Assembly: GCA_025435555.1 (NCBI GenBank)
Contig: JAIWWG010000083.1
Location: 80,117 to 144,116 of the forward strand
Length of the DNA stretch: 64,000 nt
Direction of reading: 5' to 3'
Source: Chytriomyces cf. hyalinus JEL632
Lineage: Eukaryota > Chytridiomycota > Chytridiomycetes > Chytridiales > Chytriomycetaceae
Notes under the pieces: model-generated
Database searches by the model: none
What the model was told of the DNA's origin: nothing
What the model saw: only the letters and a program-made list of their open reading frames with translations
Shown: positions 12,001-24,790 of the stretch, piece by piece
Numbering within the stretch: position 1 is the stretch's first letter
Layout: each line of letters begins with the position of its first letter
Made by a program: the position numbers and the translations under genes

Positions 12001-15000
12001 TATCCGGCATACGACCAAGATCCAAACCAGTCTCAAGTCGAACATAGTGAATATAACGGCGCCTTGGCTCAACAAGTGTATGACCAGAATGCGTATGCCG
12101 GATACGCGGACGGAGGAGATTCATTCCTACAACAGACTCACCCGGAATACAACTACGACGCGCAACCGGCTGACTGGCAGCAGTATAATCAGTCGGAAGC
12201 TTATACGGACAATGTTGAACAGTCTCTTCCACCAGCTGCGGTTTCTGACGAGAAAGCATTACCCCCACCTCCCGCTGCGACTTCGCAATTCTCACCACCA
12301 CCTCCTGCTGCAGCTTCCCAATTACCGCCCCCAATTCCTGCTGCAGCCTCGCAATTCACGCCTCCGCCTCCTGTTGCAGCCTCGCAATTACCGCCTCCAC
12401 CTCCTGTGGCTTCGCAATTCCAAGCCCCCCCACCTGTGCAGCAGTCGTTACCACCTGCAACCCAATTCCAAGCTTCGCTAACCTCTCAGCAATCTTTGCC
12501 ACCGCCAATCGCTGCACAGTCTCAACCTTCAGTGGTTCCACCTCCAACTGCTGCTCAGTTTAAGCCTTCGCCTCCGGCCGCTGCGCAGTTCCAAACATCA
12601 CCTCTGCAGTCTTTCCCAACTCCCCCTCAACAGGACAAGCTCCAAATCAGACCGCCCCAGCAATCGTTTGTGCCGCATGTGGAGCAACATCATATGATGC
12701 CTCCAACCGCTGTTTTAAACGCTGCGCAATCTGAGCCAGTTGCCCTCGCTTCTCAGCAGGTGGGAGCACCCGAACAAAACATTTTGCCACCACCGCCTGC
12801 GAAATCCTCTGTTCCAGCGCCTGCTGTGTTTGCAATCCCTCCTGTTGCATCGGCGCAGGTTCCATTCTCGCCACCAGTTCAATCAATTGAGGCAGTGCCG
12901 TTGAACGACACTCCGTCTTATGAAGCCAGTGGAGAGCAGGCGCAGTATGGTCAGCAGCAATATTCCCAATACACCGATGAATACGGTCAGCAGCAGTATG
13001 GCGAAGATTATGTGTATGATGAAAACCAGTATGGACAGCCGCAGTACGACTCGTATCAACAGCCATTGCAAGATGATGGCAATGCTGGTCATGACAGTGT
13101 GCAGGAGTATCAGCAGGTTTACACGCAAGAGCAAGAGCAGGCGTTCTACGGCAATGATCAAGAGCAAAATGGGTACTCTTACGACCATGTAGATTTGCAG
13201 TCTGCTGTTGGGAATACCGCCAACGGTGAAATGGACGCCTGGAATGCAGGTCAACCTGATGCGGATGCATTTGATGAAAGCTCTTACACGCCACAGCTGG
13301 ACGATGGGTGAGCACTTTTCGTTCGGAGTGAGTTTGGATTTATCCTGGTTTAAATGTCTTGAGTCTCCAGGTACAGGCACCAGCACCAAGAGCAAGCGCA
13401 ACCAGTCCAAATGGAACCCGCGTCTAATGGAGCAGGGTTGTGCTCAGGTTGCTCTGCAGAACTCATCCCACGAGCGTTGTTCTGTAGCATGTGTGGAACA
13501 AGGGTTTCCGTCGTTGCCAAACCGTCAACACCCATGATTCCAGCTTCTGTGATTCCTGCACCGGTCAACCAGTCAGTCTCGGCGCCGCCACCACAAGCTG
13601 CAAACGGCTTCACTCATTCACCAGCTGCGTCATCAGGAGTGACGGTCGGTGCCGGAAAAGTGCCACCTCCTCGAGGAGTCCACCGCATGACCCGATCACG
13701 ATCATCCCAACAAGGCCAAGAATTTCAGTCGCTGCAAACCACGAGCCAGCAGCAGCAACCGCAAGGTTTCGATCAACAGCAGCCCGTGACGGAGCAGTAC
13801 CGCTTCGTGGATCCTTTGGGTCGCCACAGGGGCCATGCTATCGCCGTGTTTGGTTTTGGTGGAAAACTTGTTGTCACTGGCCCGAAGCGGCTTCAGCGCG
13901 CCACCATTGATCCAAACACCGGACGTTCCTACATGACTGAAAAGTCATGTGCTGGCAAAGTGAACATCACGAGCATTGCGAAATCTGCTGAACAAACTGG
14001 TTCGGTTGTGTCTCCTATTCTTGGAAGTGGTAAGAAAATGAAGAAAAAGGATGTCGTCAAACTCGTGGATGATATGATTACGCGCGTTGAGGCTGGTGCT
14101 GCGAGCTCCTCGCCTGCTGGAAACGATTTGGTGCTGTTATGGAAACTAATGAAACTGATGATTGAGCACGATGGCACTCTGCTTGGGTAAGAAATGTCAC
14201 ACTTTTTGTGCCTTTTGCGATACTAACTTGCATTCTTGCGCAGGGGCAAACCTGAAGCGGTGCAAAAACTGAAAGACCTCTTGATGGATGGAATCGTCCC
14301 TCCTGCTCAAACCTCGAGATTAGATGAAATTCATGCGTACTTACTAGCTGGCAACAAAACCGCAGCCTGTAAAGTGGCAATTGACAACAAGTTATGGGCG
14401 CACGCACTCGTCATTTCTGCACAGATTGATAAGGACACGTACCGCGATGTCGTTTCCTCCTTTTCTCGGCAAGAGTTCTCGGCTGGTGGTGAAACTGCTG
14501 CCTCATTCCAAAAAATTGACCGGCCAGGACTTTGCATTCTCTATGGGCTTTTCGGTGGATCAGGAAAAGCTGCCGTAAACGACTACTTTGCGAACGCCGA
14601 GGGTGGAGCAGAAATGGCGTTAAGTGGATGGAAGGAGATTTTGGCCCTCATTCTTGCAAACAAGACGCCTGGGGACACTGCTGCCATCAGCCTGCTCGGG
14701 GATGAGCTGAATTCATCTGGAGATTTGATTCCGGCCCAGATTTGGTTTGTGCACTAACCCGCACTGTTATTTGCATGATGTGGCTAACTGACTCTTTTTT
14801 TGCTCAGCTACCTTCTCTCACCGAACCACAGTCCCGTCACAGGTGTTGATGGGCCAAATTCAAGAATTGTACTGCTTGGTGGAAACCATATGTACAATTA
14901 CACGCGTTTTGCACACGATTTTGAAGCACTGCGACTGAGCGAAGTCTTCGAGTACTCGCAAAGTCTGGTGGGAGGCATCGGCGTCGCTGGTGGACTTCCG

Positions 15001-17332
15001 CATCTGCAAGCTTTCAAACTCTGCTACGCTCTGTGGCTCTCGGAGATTGGACACGTTGCCGAAGCAACCGAGTACTGCGAAGCAATTGAGCAAGTCGTGA
15101 AAAACTACTCCAAGGGCAGTCCTTACTTTCACAAAACTTTTATAGCCAGCTTGAAAGACTTGAGCGAACGGCTGTCCACTGCCAGCGCAGGAACGCTGGG
15201 GGGAATGGGCAGCGGTGCCGGTGGAAAAGATACGACAAGTAAAAAGACATTCTCTTCTCTCAGAGATCTTGTCGACCGTGGAATTACGTCGATTATGAGC
15301 AACGCTGTTGGAGAAGACATTTCTGGGTCTGGAAAGGATGTTTCGGCCCCTACTGCAACTACCCAGGAACCGCCTTCCTTCTTCCCTCCACCTGACATGA
15401 TTGGAACCACTTCAGGAGCTGACATGAACTCCTACAATGGCAATAATCTGGATAGCTATGGCAATGGCGCCTATACTGGAGAGTCGTACGGCAATGGCGA
15501 CAGCTACGAATACGGCGGTGTTGATGGTAGCGCCGGGTACAGCGGCCATGGTCAGGAATCATACAACGGTGGAAATGAGTATTATGCAAATGGTGGAGAC
15601 GGTACGCAAGAGACTGTCGATCCTAATGCCCAGCCATCATACGGTGATTACGGATACCAAACTGAGCAAACGCACGAACAGAATGGAGAGCTGCAACACG
15701 GAGAGCAGCCGTACGGAGAATCGCCATACGGGGAGCAGTCTTATGGGGATCACAATGGTCAATATTCCGGTGGTATGGAGTCTTACGGTGATGGCGATGA
15801 CCCTCAGTTGAATCGTAATGAAAACACCTATGGAGGTACCGATGGCTACGGCTATGAAACCCAAGGACAGTATGATGATGGCTATGGCGGTGCAAGTAAT
15901 GATGCCTCTTACGCAGATGGTACCCAGGGATATCCGCAAAATGATGGTTACCAAGGCTATGATGAAGCTGCTCCACAAGATACTGGATACGGATACGGTG
16001 CAAATGATGTGCAAGGGTATGCAAACGGATATGGCAACCAATCTGACCCGGTGGAAAACTCTGTGCCTCCTCCTCCGCCAGCTCAAGGAAACATCCCCCC
16101 TCCACCCCCTGCTGCCGCTCGACGCAACAGCCTGCCAAATGCAGTTCAGCCTTTGAAGAATGAGCCTGCCCCTCCAAGAGCCAGCGTTCCAGCTCCACCA
16201 AAGGCTCTGGATCCTCCTGAACCATCCGCATCTATGGAGTCAATTGATAAGGACAGCAAATCTGAGCTTGCTCAAACAGAAGTGAAGGAAGAGAAGCGCA
16301 AGTCAACTTCCTGGTTCCCCTCCTTGCCATCGTTGTTTGGCGGTGGTAAGAGCGTTGTTCCTGAAGAAAAAGATGGCAAAAAAGTCCATCGGGTTCATGA
16401 AGGCAGTGCCCTTCAATTGGTGTACGATCCTGTCCAGAAAAAGTGGGTTCACGGCAAGACTGGTGAAGCTGTTTCTTCCACGAAAGATGTCCCTCCGCCA
16501 CCCATGGCAACTTCACAAAGCGCACCGGCTTCTCGGCTGTCCACTCCTACTCCAGGTTTGTTGACTCTATTTGGAGTATCTTATTTGCCATCTAATTGCG
16601 TTTATCTTTTGTCAGCTGACCCAGCTCCAGCCCGGCCATCGAGCACGCTGGCCAATAATCCAATAACCGCAGATGGAGCGGGCAATGCAGCTCTTGGCGG
16701 TGCAAGACGGCGAGGTGCAAGGAATAAGTATGTAGATGTGATGAATACTGGAAAATCTCCAGCTGCTGCAACAGCGGCATTCAAGTCCTTTATACCTGTC
16801 GCTGGTGCTCAACTTCTCGATGAATCCGCCAGTAGTGCTGCTGTGAGTAAATGGCATCTTTTTTTTGTTATTGGATTTCGCTCATACCGAAACGATGTGT
16901 TTGTAGAAGGATGCCATGTCCCCGACCCCTGAAGCGCGTCCATTTGGTAGCATGGTGACAAACTCAGCACCACCCACTATTCCTCCAGTCCGCCGAACTT
17001 CAGGAGCGCCACAACGACCAACTTATCCGACCATGCCTGGAGCCGCCACTGTTCTACACAAGTCTGGAACAGCACCTCCTCAACGCCCAGTAATGCAACC
17101 GATTGTTGGAGCAAGTAGGGGTTCTGCCCAGTCCTCTGGAGTGCCGCAACAGCAACAGCAACGGGCGAATATTTCAATGAACAATAACCCTGCACGAATG
17201 AGCAATGTAAACCCCATGGGACCTCAACCGGGAGGAGCACCAAAAGGAGTCCATGCTAGTGCGCGAGGGTCTGTAAACCAACGAATGCCAAATAGAGCAG
17301 CAGGGCATGCTCCTCCTCCTTCCGATATCTAG
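9033..17332 (+). CDS. SEC16: COPII coat assembly protein Sec16, with zinc ribbon and two low-complexity regions
   Basis: Scaffold of endoplasmic reticulum exit sites that organises Sec23/24-Sec13/31 coats. Eight exons joined by 60-80-bp introns give roughly 2,600 residues. Order: an S/A/P-rich N-terminus with NPFAAA and NFFDSFGL; a Q/N/Y-rich prion-like region (nt about 10,680-11,300) with repeated DQF..NEQ units; proline-rich repeats (12,240-12,640); a CxxC-x10-CxxC zinc ribbon (13,440-13,500: CSGC then CSMC); the Sec16 central domain (YRFVDPLGRHRGHAIAVFGFGG); the ACE1 helical region (14,240-15,180); a second, Y/G-rich low-complexity region (15,440-16,060); PPPPPA stretches; and the conserved C-terminal piece LVYDPVQKKWVHG. 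The zinc ribbon is not part of Sec16 as I know it; it lies in an open exon contiguous with the central domain. The start at 9033 is the first ATG of the long frame. Confidence 0.93.
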
Positions 17333-17546
17333 ATGCAGATATACCTCTTTTTTTTTTTTGGTCTCATTCTCACTTTGAATTTTTTTTATTCATTTCCACC
17401 TTTTTTCTGGCTGGTTTTTGATGAAACCAAATAAACCGATGGATCCTTTATTGAATGTGGTGTGTTTGGTGGAGTGCCATTTTTTAAACAAGTCGCGTTG
17501 TTTGTAAAATGTTGACAATTTCTTAGAATAACAAAAAAAGGTCAGA

Positions 17547-19811
17547 ATGGAAATCGTGTACGTGTATCAAAAGAAGCGCAGAGAGTTCGGGAAGCAAGTC
17601 ACCTTCCGCGACCGACCTTGCGAGACTGCCGTGTCAATCGAACCCGACGCTGCCTACATCAAAAACTATGTTGAGCGGAACCCGTGCTTTGCGGAGGTTC
17701 AAAGTGTCCCTGAGAAGAGCGAGCATGAGGTACCTACCCTATGACAGCGACCTTGCTTGAGTTGTGGGGTTGTTTCTGAAGAGGATTGCGTGTTGGGCAG
17801 GTCAACACCGAATCGTTTGTTCTCTGCAACCGAGGGATCCTGCATATTCAAGGAGGCTGGCCGAAAGATGTCGACTCGAACGACGTGGAGCACACGATCC
17901 GGTACAAGAAAAAGATTGAGAAAGACGAAGAGTACATTAAAAGTGTGCAGCTGATGGGCACGAATATGGAGCATTGCATAAAGCAAAACAATGCGATCGA
18001 TATTTATCAGGAGTATTTTATTGATACGCCGGATGCTGCGGCTGTGGAGCCACCGAATGCAAAGTCTTTGAATGTGTATAGGTGAGTGAGTGGCAGTGGT
18101 TTTGTGTGATGTTGTGGAAGAAGGGGTAACACGCTCGTTTTCATTGAAATCAGGGATCCAAACAAAATCAAACGGGCCGCGTCATACGTGTCATGGTACC
18201 CGGACGACGGGCATAAAATCGCAGTGGCGTATTCACAGCTAGAATTCCAAAAGGCACCCGCAAACATGTCCTACGACAGTTACATCTGGGACGTGGAAAA
18301 TCCAAACGTGCCAGACCAGACTCTGACACCGTCAAGTCCGCTGGTGTGCATCAAATATAACCCAAAAGATCCACATATTTTGGTCGGCGGGTCTTATAGC
18401 GGGCACCTGTGTGAGTATCTTTTCCTCTTCTCTTTGCCGATGGTAGCGCTGAAAGTACTTGTCGGGGGTATTTAGCGTATTGGGACACGAGAAAAGGAGC
18501 GTTTCCAGTCGACACGTCGTCCATTGAGAAGAGCCACAGAGACCCAGTGTACAACCTGTCTTGGGTGCAATCGAAATCTGGTACCGATTTCTTGAAAATT
18601 TTCAGGCATAAAAGCCAGTCTCACATTTGCATCCCAGGGTGCGAATTCTTTTCCGTGTCAACAGACGGACAAGTGCACTGGTGGGATATTAGAAAGTTTG
18701 CCGAACCAACCGAGAGCCTTCTTTTGGATCCCGAAAAGAACGGGAATATTGTTGGAGGCACGGTGTTGGACTTTGAGACGACCATGGTGCGTTGTGTTTG
18801 AGATGAGAGATAGGCTGCTGTTAACGAAGCTAACCTCTTCTCCCAATTATTTTTGCTATTCAGCCCACAAAGTTCATGGTGGGCGCAGAGAACGGCTCCA
18901 TCTTCATGTGCAACAAGAAGGCAAAGAACCCGGGAGAGAAGATTACGCACGTGTATCCAGGACACCACGGGCCCGTCTACGCACTGCAGGTTTTGCTTGA
19001 TGCTCTCATGGCTTTCAACTTCTCAACCGACTCACTGTGTAAATTTAGAGGAATCCGTTCTTTACCAAAAACTTTTTATCTGTCGGAGACTGGAAAGCAC
19101 AGGTACCAAAGCCATCTCAATTTCTTTATTTCTTTGCCTCTTTCTAAAACCCCCCTTCGTTGCTACCACAAAAAACAACAGATTTGGATTGAAGACATCA
19201 AATCGCCAATCATGTCCACAAAATACTCTATGTCCTACCTGACAGACGCATGCTGGTCACCCACGCGCCCTTCCCTCTTCTACACTTCAAAAATGGACGG
19301 CACCATCGATGTGTGGGACTACGTGTTTAAACAAAACGAACCCACGTTAACTGTGCAAGTGTGCCAAGCCCCGCTGCACTCCATCAAAGTGCAAGAACAC
19401 GGGAAACTGGTTGCTGCCACTGCTCGTGACGGTTCTACGACAATTTTGGAAGTGAGCGATGGACTGGCCAGGATGCAAAACAATGAAAAGTCCATCTTTT
19501 CGCAGGTGAGCAATTGGTCAATAGAAGTGGGATGCGGAACATTGATACTGACAACTTGCACACACACACACACACACACAAAGATGCTCGAACGCGAGGC
19601 CAAAAGAGAGAAAACTCTCGAAGCTGCTGCGCGTGAGAAGAGAATTAAGGCCGCCCAAAAGAGACCCAATTCAGGAAACATTAAACCGACGGGAGCTAAC
19701 CTCGCTGAACTGATTGCAACAGCGAATGACGAGTTTTTCCAAACATTGAATGACGGATTAAGCGAGGGCGATGATGGGTGGCTGGCGCGTCCTGCTGAGC
19801 CGGCAGCCTAA
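17547..19811 (+). CDS. DNAI2: Outer-arm dynein intermediate chain 2 (axonemal, DNAI2/IC2 type)
   Basis: WD-repeat intermediate chain of the ciliary outer dynein arm, needed for flagellar beating. The N-terminus [20 protein letters not shown], with [22 protein letters not shown] after splicing, is characteristic of DNAI2 rather than of cytoplasmic dynein chains. WD repeats follow: [109 protein letters not shown]. The C-terminal tail after the last intron is a basic coiled coil ending in [13 protein letters not shown]. About seven short introns. This is the strongest sign that the organism makes a motile flagellum. It converges with the helical-repeat gene, 162 bp away. Confidence 0.95.
19559..19580 (+). 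repeat. (CA)n microsatellite at an intron 3' end
   Basis: A run of about ten CA dinucleotides sits in the last DNAI2 intron and ends a few bases before the acceptor AG that precedes MLEREAK. It takes the place of the usual polypyrimidine tract. Confidence 0.85.
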
Positions 19812-19973
19812 CTACCAACGCAACACAGTAACAGCAGCAGTACCCGCTCTTTTGGAAGAAGAAAAGAGAAGCAGATTCACGCATTTGAAGACAACGGTTG
19901 GCTTTTATTCTGCATCGTAAATAAAATGAAGAAAAAAAAAGATATTATAATTCTGCACAAGTACTTGTCATTT

Positions 19974-22474
19974 CTATTTGGCTTCATTTTTTGAGTTTGC
20001 GTTGAACAGTTTTCGGCGATTGACGGTTCCGTTGCTCGGGTTTACGATGTCTTTTCCGTACACTTCATGCCCAGTTTTGTACGGGTAAACGGACAGATTC
20101 GACGGCTTCAAGTCCTTCTTGGTCAGCGCTTCAGATTCCCGCACAGCTTTGTAGTTTTGGTGGTAGGGAGCGATGGACAGAGCCGCCTCAGCAGCAAGCT
20201 CTGCTGGGAGTAGCAGCTGCCCAGTCTCGGTGGTGTCCTTGGAGGGCCGTATCTCGGGAAGATTCACAACTCGAGTATTCCAATTCAATATACAGTTTTT
20301 GTCTGTGTCGGTATGACGTGCTCCTTTTGAAGTCTCGCTCTGCTGGCCCAAAGATTTCACTTGATTCTCGAGCTTGTACCCAAACTTTTTTGGCTCCACG
20401 GGCACGGACCGCCGCTTTGTAGAACGAATGAATTTCTTCAAGAAGCTGTAGCGGCTCTGCAGCTCTGCATGTGTCTCTGCCAAGGAGAAGCAAATGTACT
20501 TGAACAAGAACGAGACTCGGCGGGGATGGTGTGTGGAGTTTGACGGTGTGAGAAGCATACGCACGTGTGGGTTGGTTTCGACTTCTCGTCTCTCACGAAG
20601 GGCTTCATGGGCGAGGAGTCCGACAGCGCTGCTGCGGTTGTGTTGGTACAGTGCTGACAGACATGTGGCGGCGGCGGCTCTCACCCTCCACGGGTCATGG
20701 ACATCGGTATGATCTTTATCATTTTCTTTCGGAGCATGAGATTGGTCGACTGAATTGGTGTCGTGGGGCGTGAGGCTGGTTTGTTCAATGAAGCGCAGGA
20801 TTCCGTGTTCGAGAGCCAGTTTCCGGATGGTCGACGACTCTGTGGTCAGAGCAGTGACACCTAGACATAGTATGGACAAGTAAATCCACATCCAGCAATC
20901 CGCATCCAACTTGGCAATCAGGGCAATGAACATTTCGCAGCACTCTTCGTTCAGCGCGGTTCCTGCGGCAAGAAGTCGGATGAACTTGCATCCGAGGTGC
21001 CTGGGTAATGAAGTATACAATAATTGTTACAAGGGAGGGTTTCAAGTCTATGAGGGAGTGGGTATTGGCACGCACCACTCCTGCTTCTCCTTCAAATCGT
21101 TCAGAATCCCGATAAACGGCTCCAGCATTTCTCCAATTTGCAGTCCCGGCTTCATTCGAATCACTTGCGAGAGAAGAGACAGGGCAACAGGCGTGGCCAT
21201 CAGCTCCTCCGATTCCACCTTTGCCGTCATGAGCCAGTGAATCTGTTTTATGAGCGTGTTTAGACCGCGCAACTTGAAGTAAGCACCACACACAGGTTCA
21301 CCGTTTCTACTGAGCTCGTAATTATTTGGATAATAAATGGGTCGCTCGTCTGGAGGAAGCACAGGTTCTCGTTGAAGAGGCGGTGGAATGATTCTTGCAC
21401 CTCAGCGGGGATGAAGAAGGATTTGATGTCGCACGCATACTCGAGCCTCTGGACTGACAGACTTATGCACTGTTGTTAAGCACAAGAAGGAAATTATTGG
21501 CGTCCATTGGTCATGAGTTTGGAAAAATTAAAAAAAAAAAAAAAAGGAAGAAGAAGAAGAAAGAAAAACGCGTCACTTACAATTGCAAGCTTTTCGAGAA
21601 ACTCATCCACGTTCACAGACAACGCTTGAATCGAGTCAGAATTGGGATTATTCGATGCAACAGTTTCCGATTCGTTTTTCGGCAGCTGTGCAGCGCGTGC
21701 CCTTCTTGCTCCAATTGCGCTTTCAAGCACATCGCCTAATTCCTTGACAAGGAGCAACAGCGCCGCAACTTCTCCGTCATCACTCCCGAGCTCGTTCGTA
21801 TCCAGTGCCTCCATCAATAATCCCATGCTTCGCGACCGAACAGTGCGAGACCGACAAGTAGCCAGCACAAGCAGCGATCGACGAGCCTGGGCGGCATATC
21901 TTCGCGAGGAGGTGGCGGATGAAAGGGTTGCTGAAGAGGACGAAGGAGGCGCCGCTGGATTCGGGAACGGTGTTTGGATACGCGCTGATTTTTTTGGTAC
22001 AAGTGGTGCGGGTTTCGTCTTGAATAATTTGGCCTTGTGTGCGTGGGATTGTTCGAGCATTGGGTCTTTTCTGAGAGGGTCGCGTATTGAACTTGCCAGA
22101 GCCAGGTCTTCGAGGCTGTGAAGGGAAGTATAAGAGTGAGTAGCAGCGGTAGATATGAGATGTGAGATAATACCGTGCGAGAATGTCGAGTGCCTGTGCG
22201 TCCAAGAGCGCCCTCGTTTCTGCGGTGTGGGTTTCTAGATTGAACAAGTACACGAAATCTGGCTCCACAGCAACGTGAGAATAGGAAGCAGGTAAAGATC
22301 GCGTTGCTGGACTCAACTGCCGACGGTTGAAGGGATCGAAACGCGTACCCGGGGAATCTTTGCTCGTGCTGGTCCCTTTGAGGAAGAGTGCTCTGTCTCT
22401 GACGACTTTGCTGGAGCCACGCCCGCAGGCTGCATGGCCCACGCGTGCTGGACCAGGACCGTGATGTGAGTCAT
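19974..22474 (-). CDS. Helical-repeat (armadillo-like) protein of unknown function
   Basis: Not recognised. At least four exons are visible. The N-terminal exon encodes FDPFNRRQLSPATRSLP and VYLFNLETHTAETRALLDAQ. The next exon is serine/alanine-rich with basic stretches and an EVAALLLLVKELGDVLESAIG helix. The third encodes PPDERPIYYPNNYELSRNGE and LRGLNTLIKQIHWLMTAKVE. The last is a long leucine/alanine-rich helical stretch (CKFIRLLAAGTALNEECCEM, RVRAAAATCLSALYQHN) ending in a polar tail (SVYPYKTGHEVYGKDIVNPS). The helices resemble ARM/HEAT repeats. The start is uncertain: 22,474 is the nearest ATG in the first open block, but the block that clearly reads as protein has no ATG in its own frame, so an intron is implied. 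It converges with DNAI2 and is head-to-head with UTP18 (131 bp). A ciliary role is only a guess from position. Confidence 0.6.
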
Positions 22475-22605
22475 TCGGATTTTCAAGGACTTGGAGCAAT
22501 CACAATGCCAATGATAATCATGTTCATAAAATAAATCAGTATTTAAAATGCCTGTCAAGTGTCGGTTGCCTTTCTTTCTTTTTTTCGCAAGTAATAAAAT
22601 CAGCA

Positions 22606-24513
22606 ATGGGCAAAAAGGAGCGAACAACAAGCATCAACATCGCGGCACCGAACCCGTTGGCGCTGGGCAAGACCAAGAAGAGCGGCGGGAAGAAGGGCAG
22701 AGGAACCGCGAGCGAGGCGGCCCTTGCGAAGGCGGCGTTGCTGACGAAGGAGGTTGCGGCTCTCAGAGAAACCGTGCGCGGCATTGCCGACAGCAGGAGG
22801 GACCAGGATGAGGAGGACTTGGAAGCACTTGTCTTTGGATCAACTCATGCGCGTGTGCTCGGCGGCGCTTCTCATTCGGACAGGAGCATTGCCAAGAACA
22901 TTCCCGCTGCTCTTGAAGACGAAGAGGCCATCGACAATGCGGACAACGAAGATCTGTTTGTCATTGACAGGCGCGCGCCCAGAATGATCAACAGCGGCGA
23001 CCATAGCAACGATGACAATGACAACGATGACTCAGATGATGAGAACGACCAACTCGAAGGAATGGGAAACAGTCTCGCTCAACAGCAGAGCGCAAAGGAC
23101 ACCGAAACAGATGAACTGTGGACCGACACTTACGGAAATGACACTGCGGAATTCAATGTCGATATCTCTGCTGGTGCCAACAGACTCAGGAAGCTGCGTG
23201 AATCAGAGTCAGAAACTACGCTCTCGCCACACGAATTCGAAGCGCGTCTTCGGAAGCAGTTCATGAAACTGTATCCCACTCCCGAATGGGCCCTGCATCC
23301 AGACCCTTCTCTGATGGAGGAGGACTGGGACCACAGCTCCGTCTCGACAGTTCTCCGCAGCGCCAAATCCATGATTGATCGCAGCATGCGCAACAGATTA
23401 CCGCAAGGCTCGCTGGAAATGTTCCGCGTCAAAGATGCCAACCAAGCCAGCCCAAGCGCAGCCGTTATTCAGTCGTGCAAATTCCACCCATCTGCCCCTG
23501 TTCTCTTAACTGGTGGATACGACCGTACTTTGCGACTGTTCCATGTCGATGGAAAAGCGAATCCAAAACTTCAGAGTGTTTATTTCAAAGACATGCCGAT
23601 CCATAGTGCTGACTTTACTGCTGATGGGCGACAAGTCGTTGTGTGTGGACGCAGAAAGTTTTTTTACGTGTACGATGTTGAAGGCGCTGCTGTCGAGCGC
23701 ATTAACGGAATCCGCGGGCGTGATGAGAAAAGTTTCGAGCACCACGTCTCGTCACCTTGTGGAAAGTTCTTGGCCTTCACGGGCCGTGACGGTTATATCA
23801 TTCTAGTGTCTCGAATCAGCAAGCAATGGATTGCTAATCTGAGGATGAACGGAACTGTGCGCGCTTTAGACTTTTCAAAAGATGGACGGTGGCTGTATTC
23901 CATTGGAGGTGGGGCTGCCCTTAACTCGGGAAACACCCTTTTTTTGTTGCTGATTTAACTAAACTTTCTTTGCAGGTGATGGAGAGGTATATCAATGGGA
24001 TCTTGCGACTAGACAGTGCGTCCACAAATTCTACGACGAAGGGGCTATCAATGTCAACACCATCGCCGTCTCTCCAGACAATTCGTTTATTGCAACTGGG
24101 TAATACACTATCACCGCTTGTATCAATTTGCTTGCTAAAAATTCCTTCTTTTTTTTTTTTTTTTTGGGTGCAGTTCCAGCGCAGGAATTGTAAACGTGTA
24201 TTCATCCTCCTCCGCACTCTCTTCCGAACGCCCAGTTCCGTCAAGAACGTTAATGAACTTGACCACCCCAATTTCCACCCTCGCATTCCACCCATCCTCC
24301 CAAGCCCTTCTGTTTGCCTCAAGAACCAAAAAAGATTCAATGAAAATTGCACACTGCCCGTCCCTCACCGTCTTTCAAAACTGGCCCACCGCCAACACCC
24401 CGCTTGGGTATGTCAATTGCGTGGACTGGTCACCGGGAGGTGGTTACTTGGCAACAGGAAATGATAAAGGAAAAGTGCTGCTGTACCGGGCAACTTCGTT
24501 TGATGCGTGCTAA
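22606..24513 (+). CDS. UTP18: U3 snoRNA-associated WD-repeat protein Utp18
   Basis: Component of the small-subunit processome (UTP-B) acting in 18S rRNA maturation in the nucleolus. The start MGKKERTTSINIAAPNPLAL leads into a basic and then acidic N-terminal half with the Utp18-type segment ARLRKQFMKLYPTPEWA. A WD40 propeller follows: VIQSCKFHPSAPVLLTGGYD, RLFHVDGKANPKLQ, VVVCGRRKFFYVYDVEG, SSPCGKFLAFTGRDGYI, ALDFSKDGRWLYSIGGDGEV. It ends with YVNCVDWSPGGGYLATGNDK and LLYRATSFDAC, as in the family. Two introns are visible, near 23,910-23,975 and 24,101-24,173; the second has a long T tract. It is divergent from the helical-repeat gene and convergent with the PARP gene. Confidence 0.95.
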
Positions 24514-24790
24514 TTGCGTTGCTCTGTTGGTCTGCCTTTTTTTCTTTTCTCTTGGTTTTTTAAGTTATGCCGCCTTTTGTGTTTGTTTTTTCTAGTTTGT
24601 TCTTGGTTTGGTTGATCCCCAAAAATATATTGGCGACTCGCCATTGTGCGCGAGTTCAAATAGAATTAGTATCAATACTTGCGGTCAAATTCAAGATTTC
24701 CAAGTGGTGATTGGGGCTCTCCACGATTTATTCCACAACCAGCAATACAGTTACAAGCTTCCCCCATTTGTTTTATTTCCTGCCTCCAAA

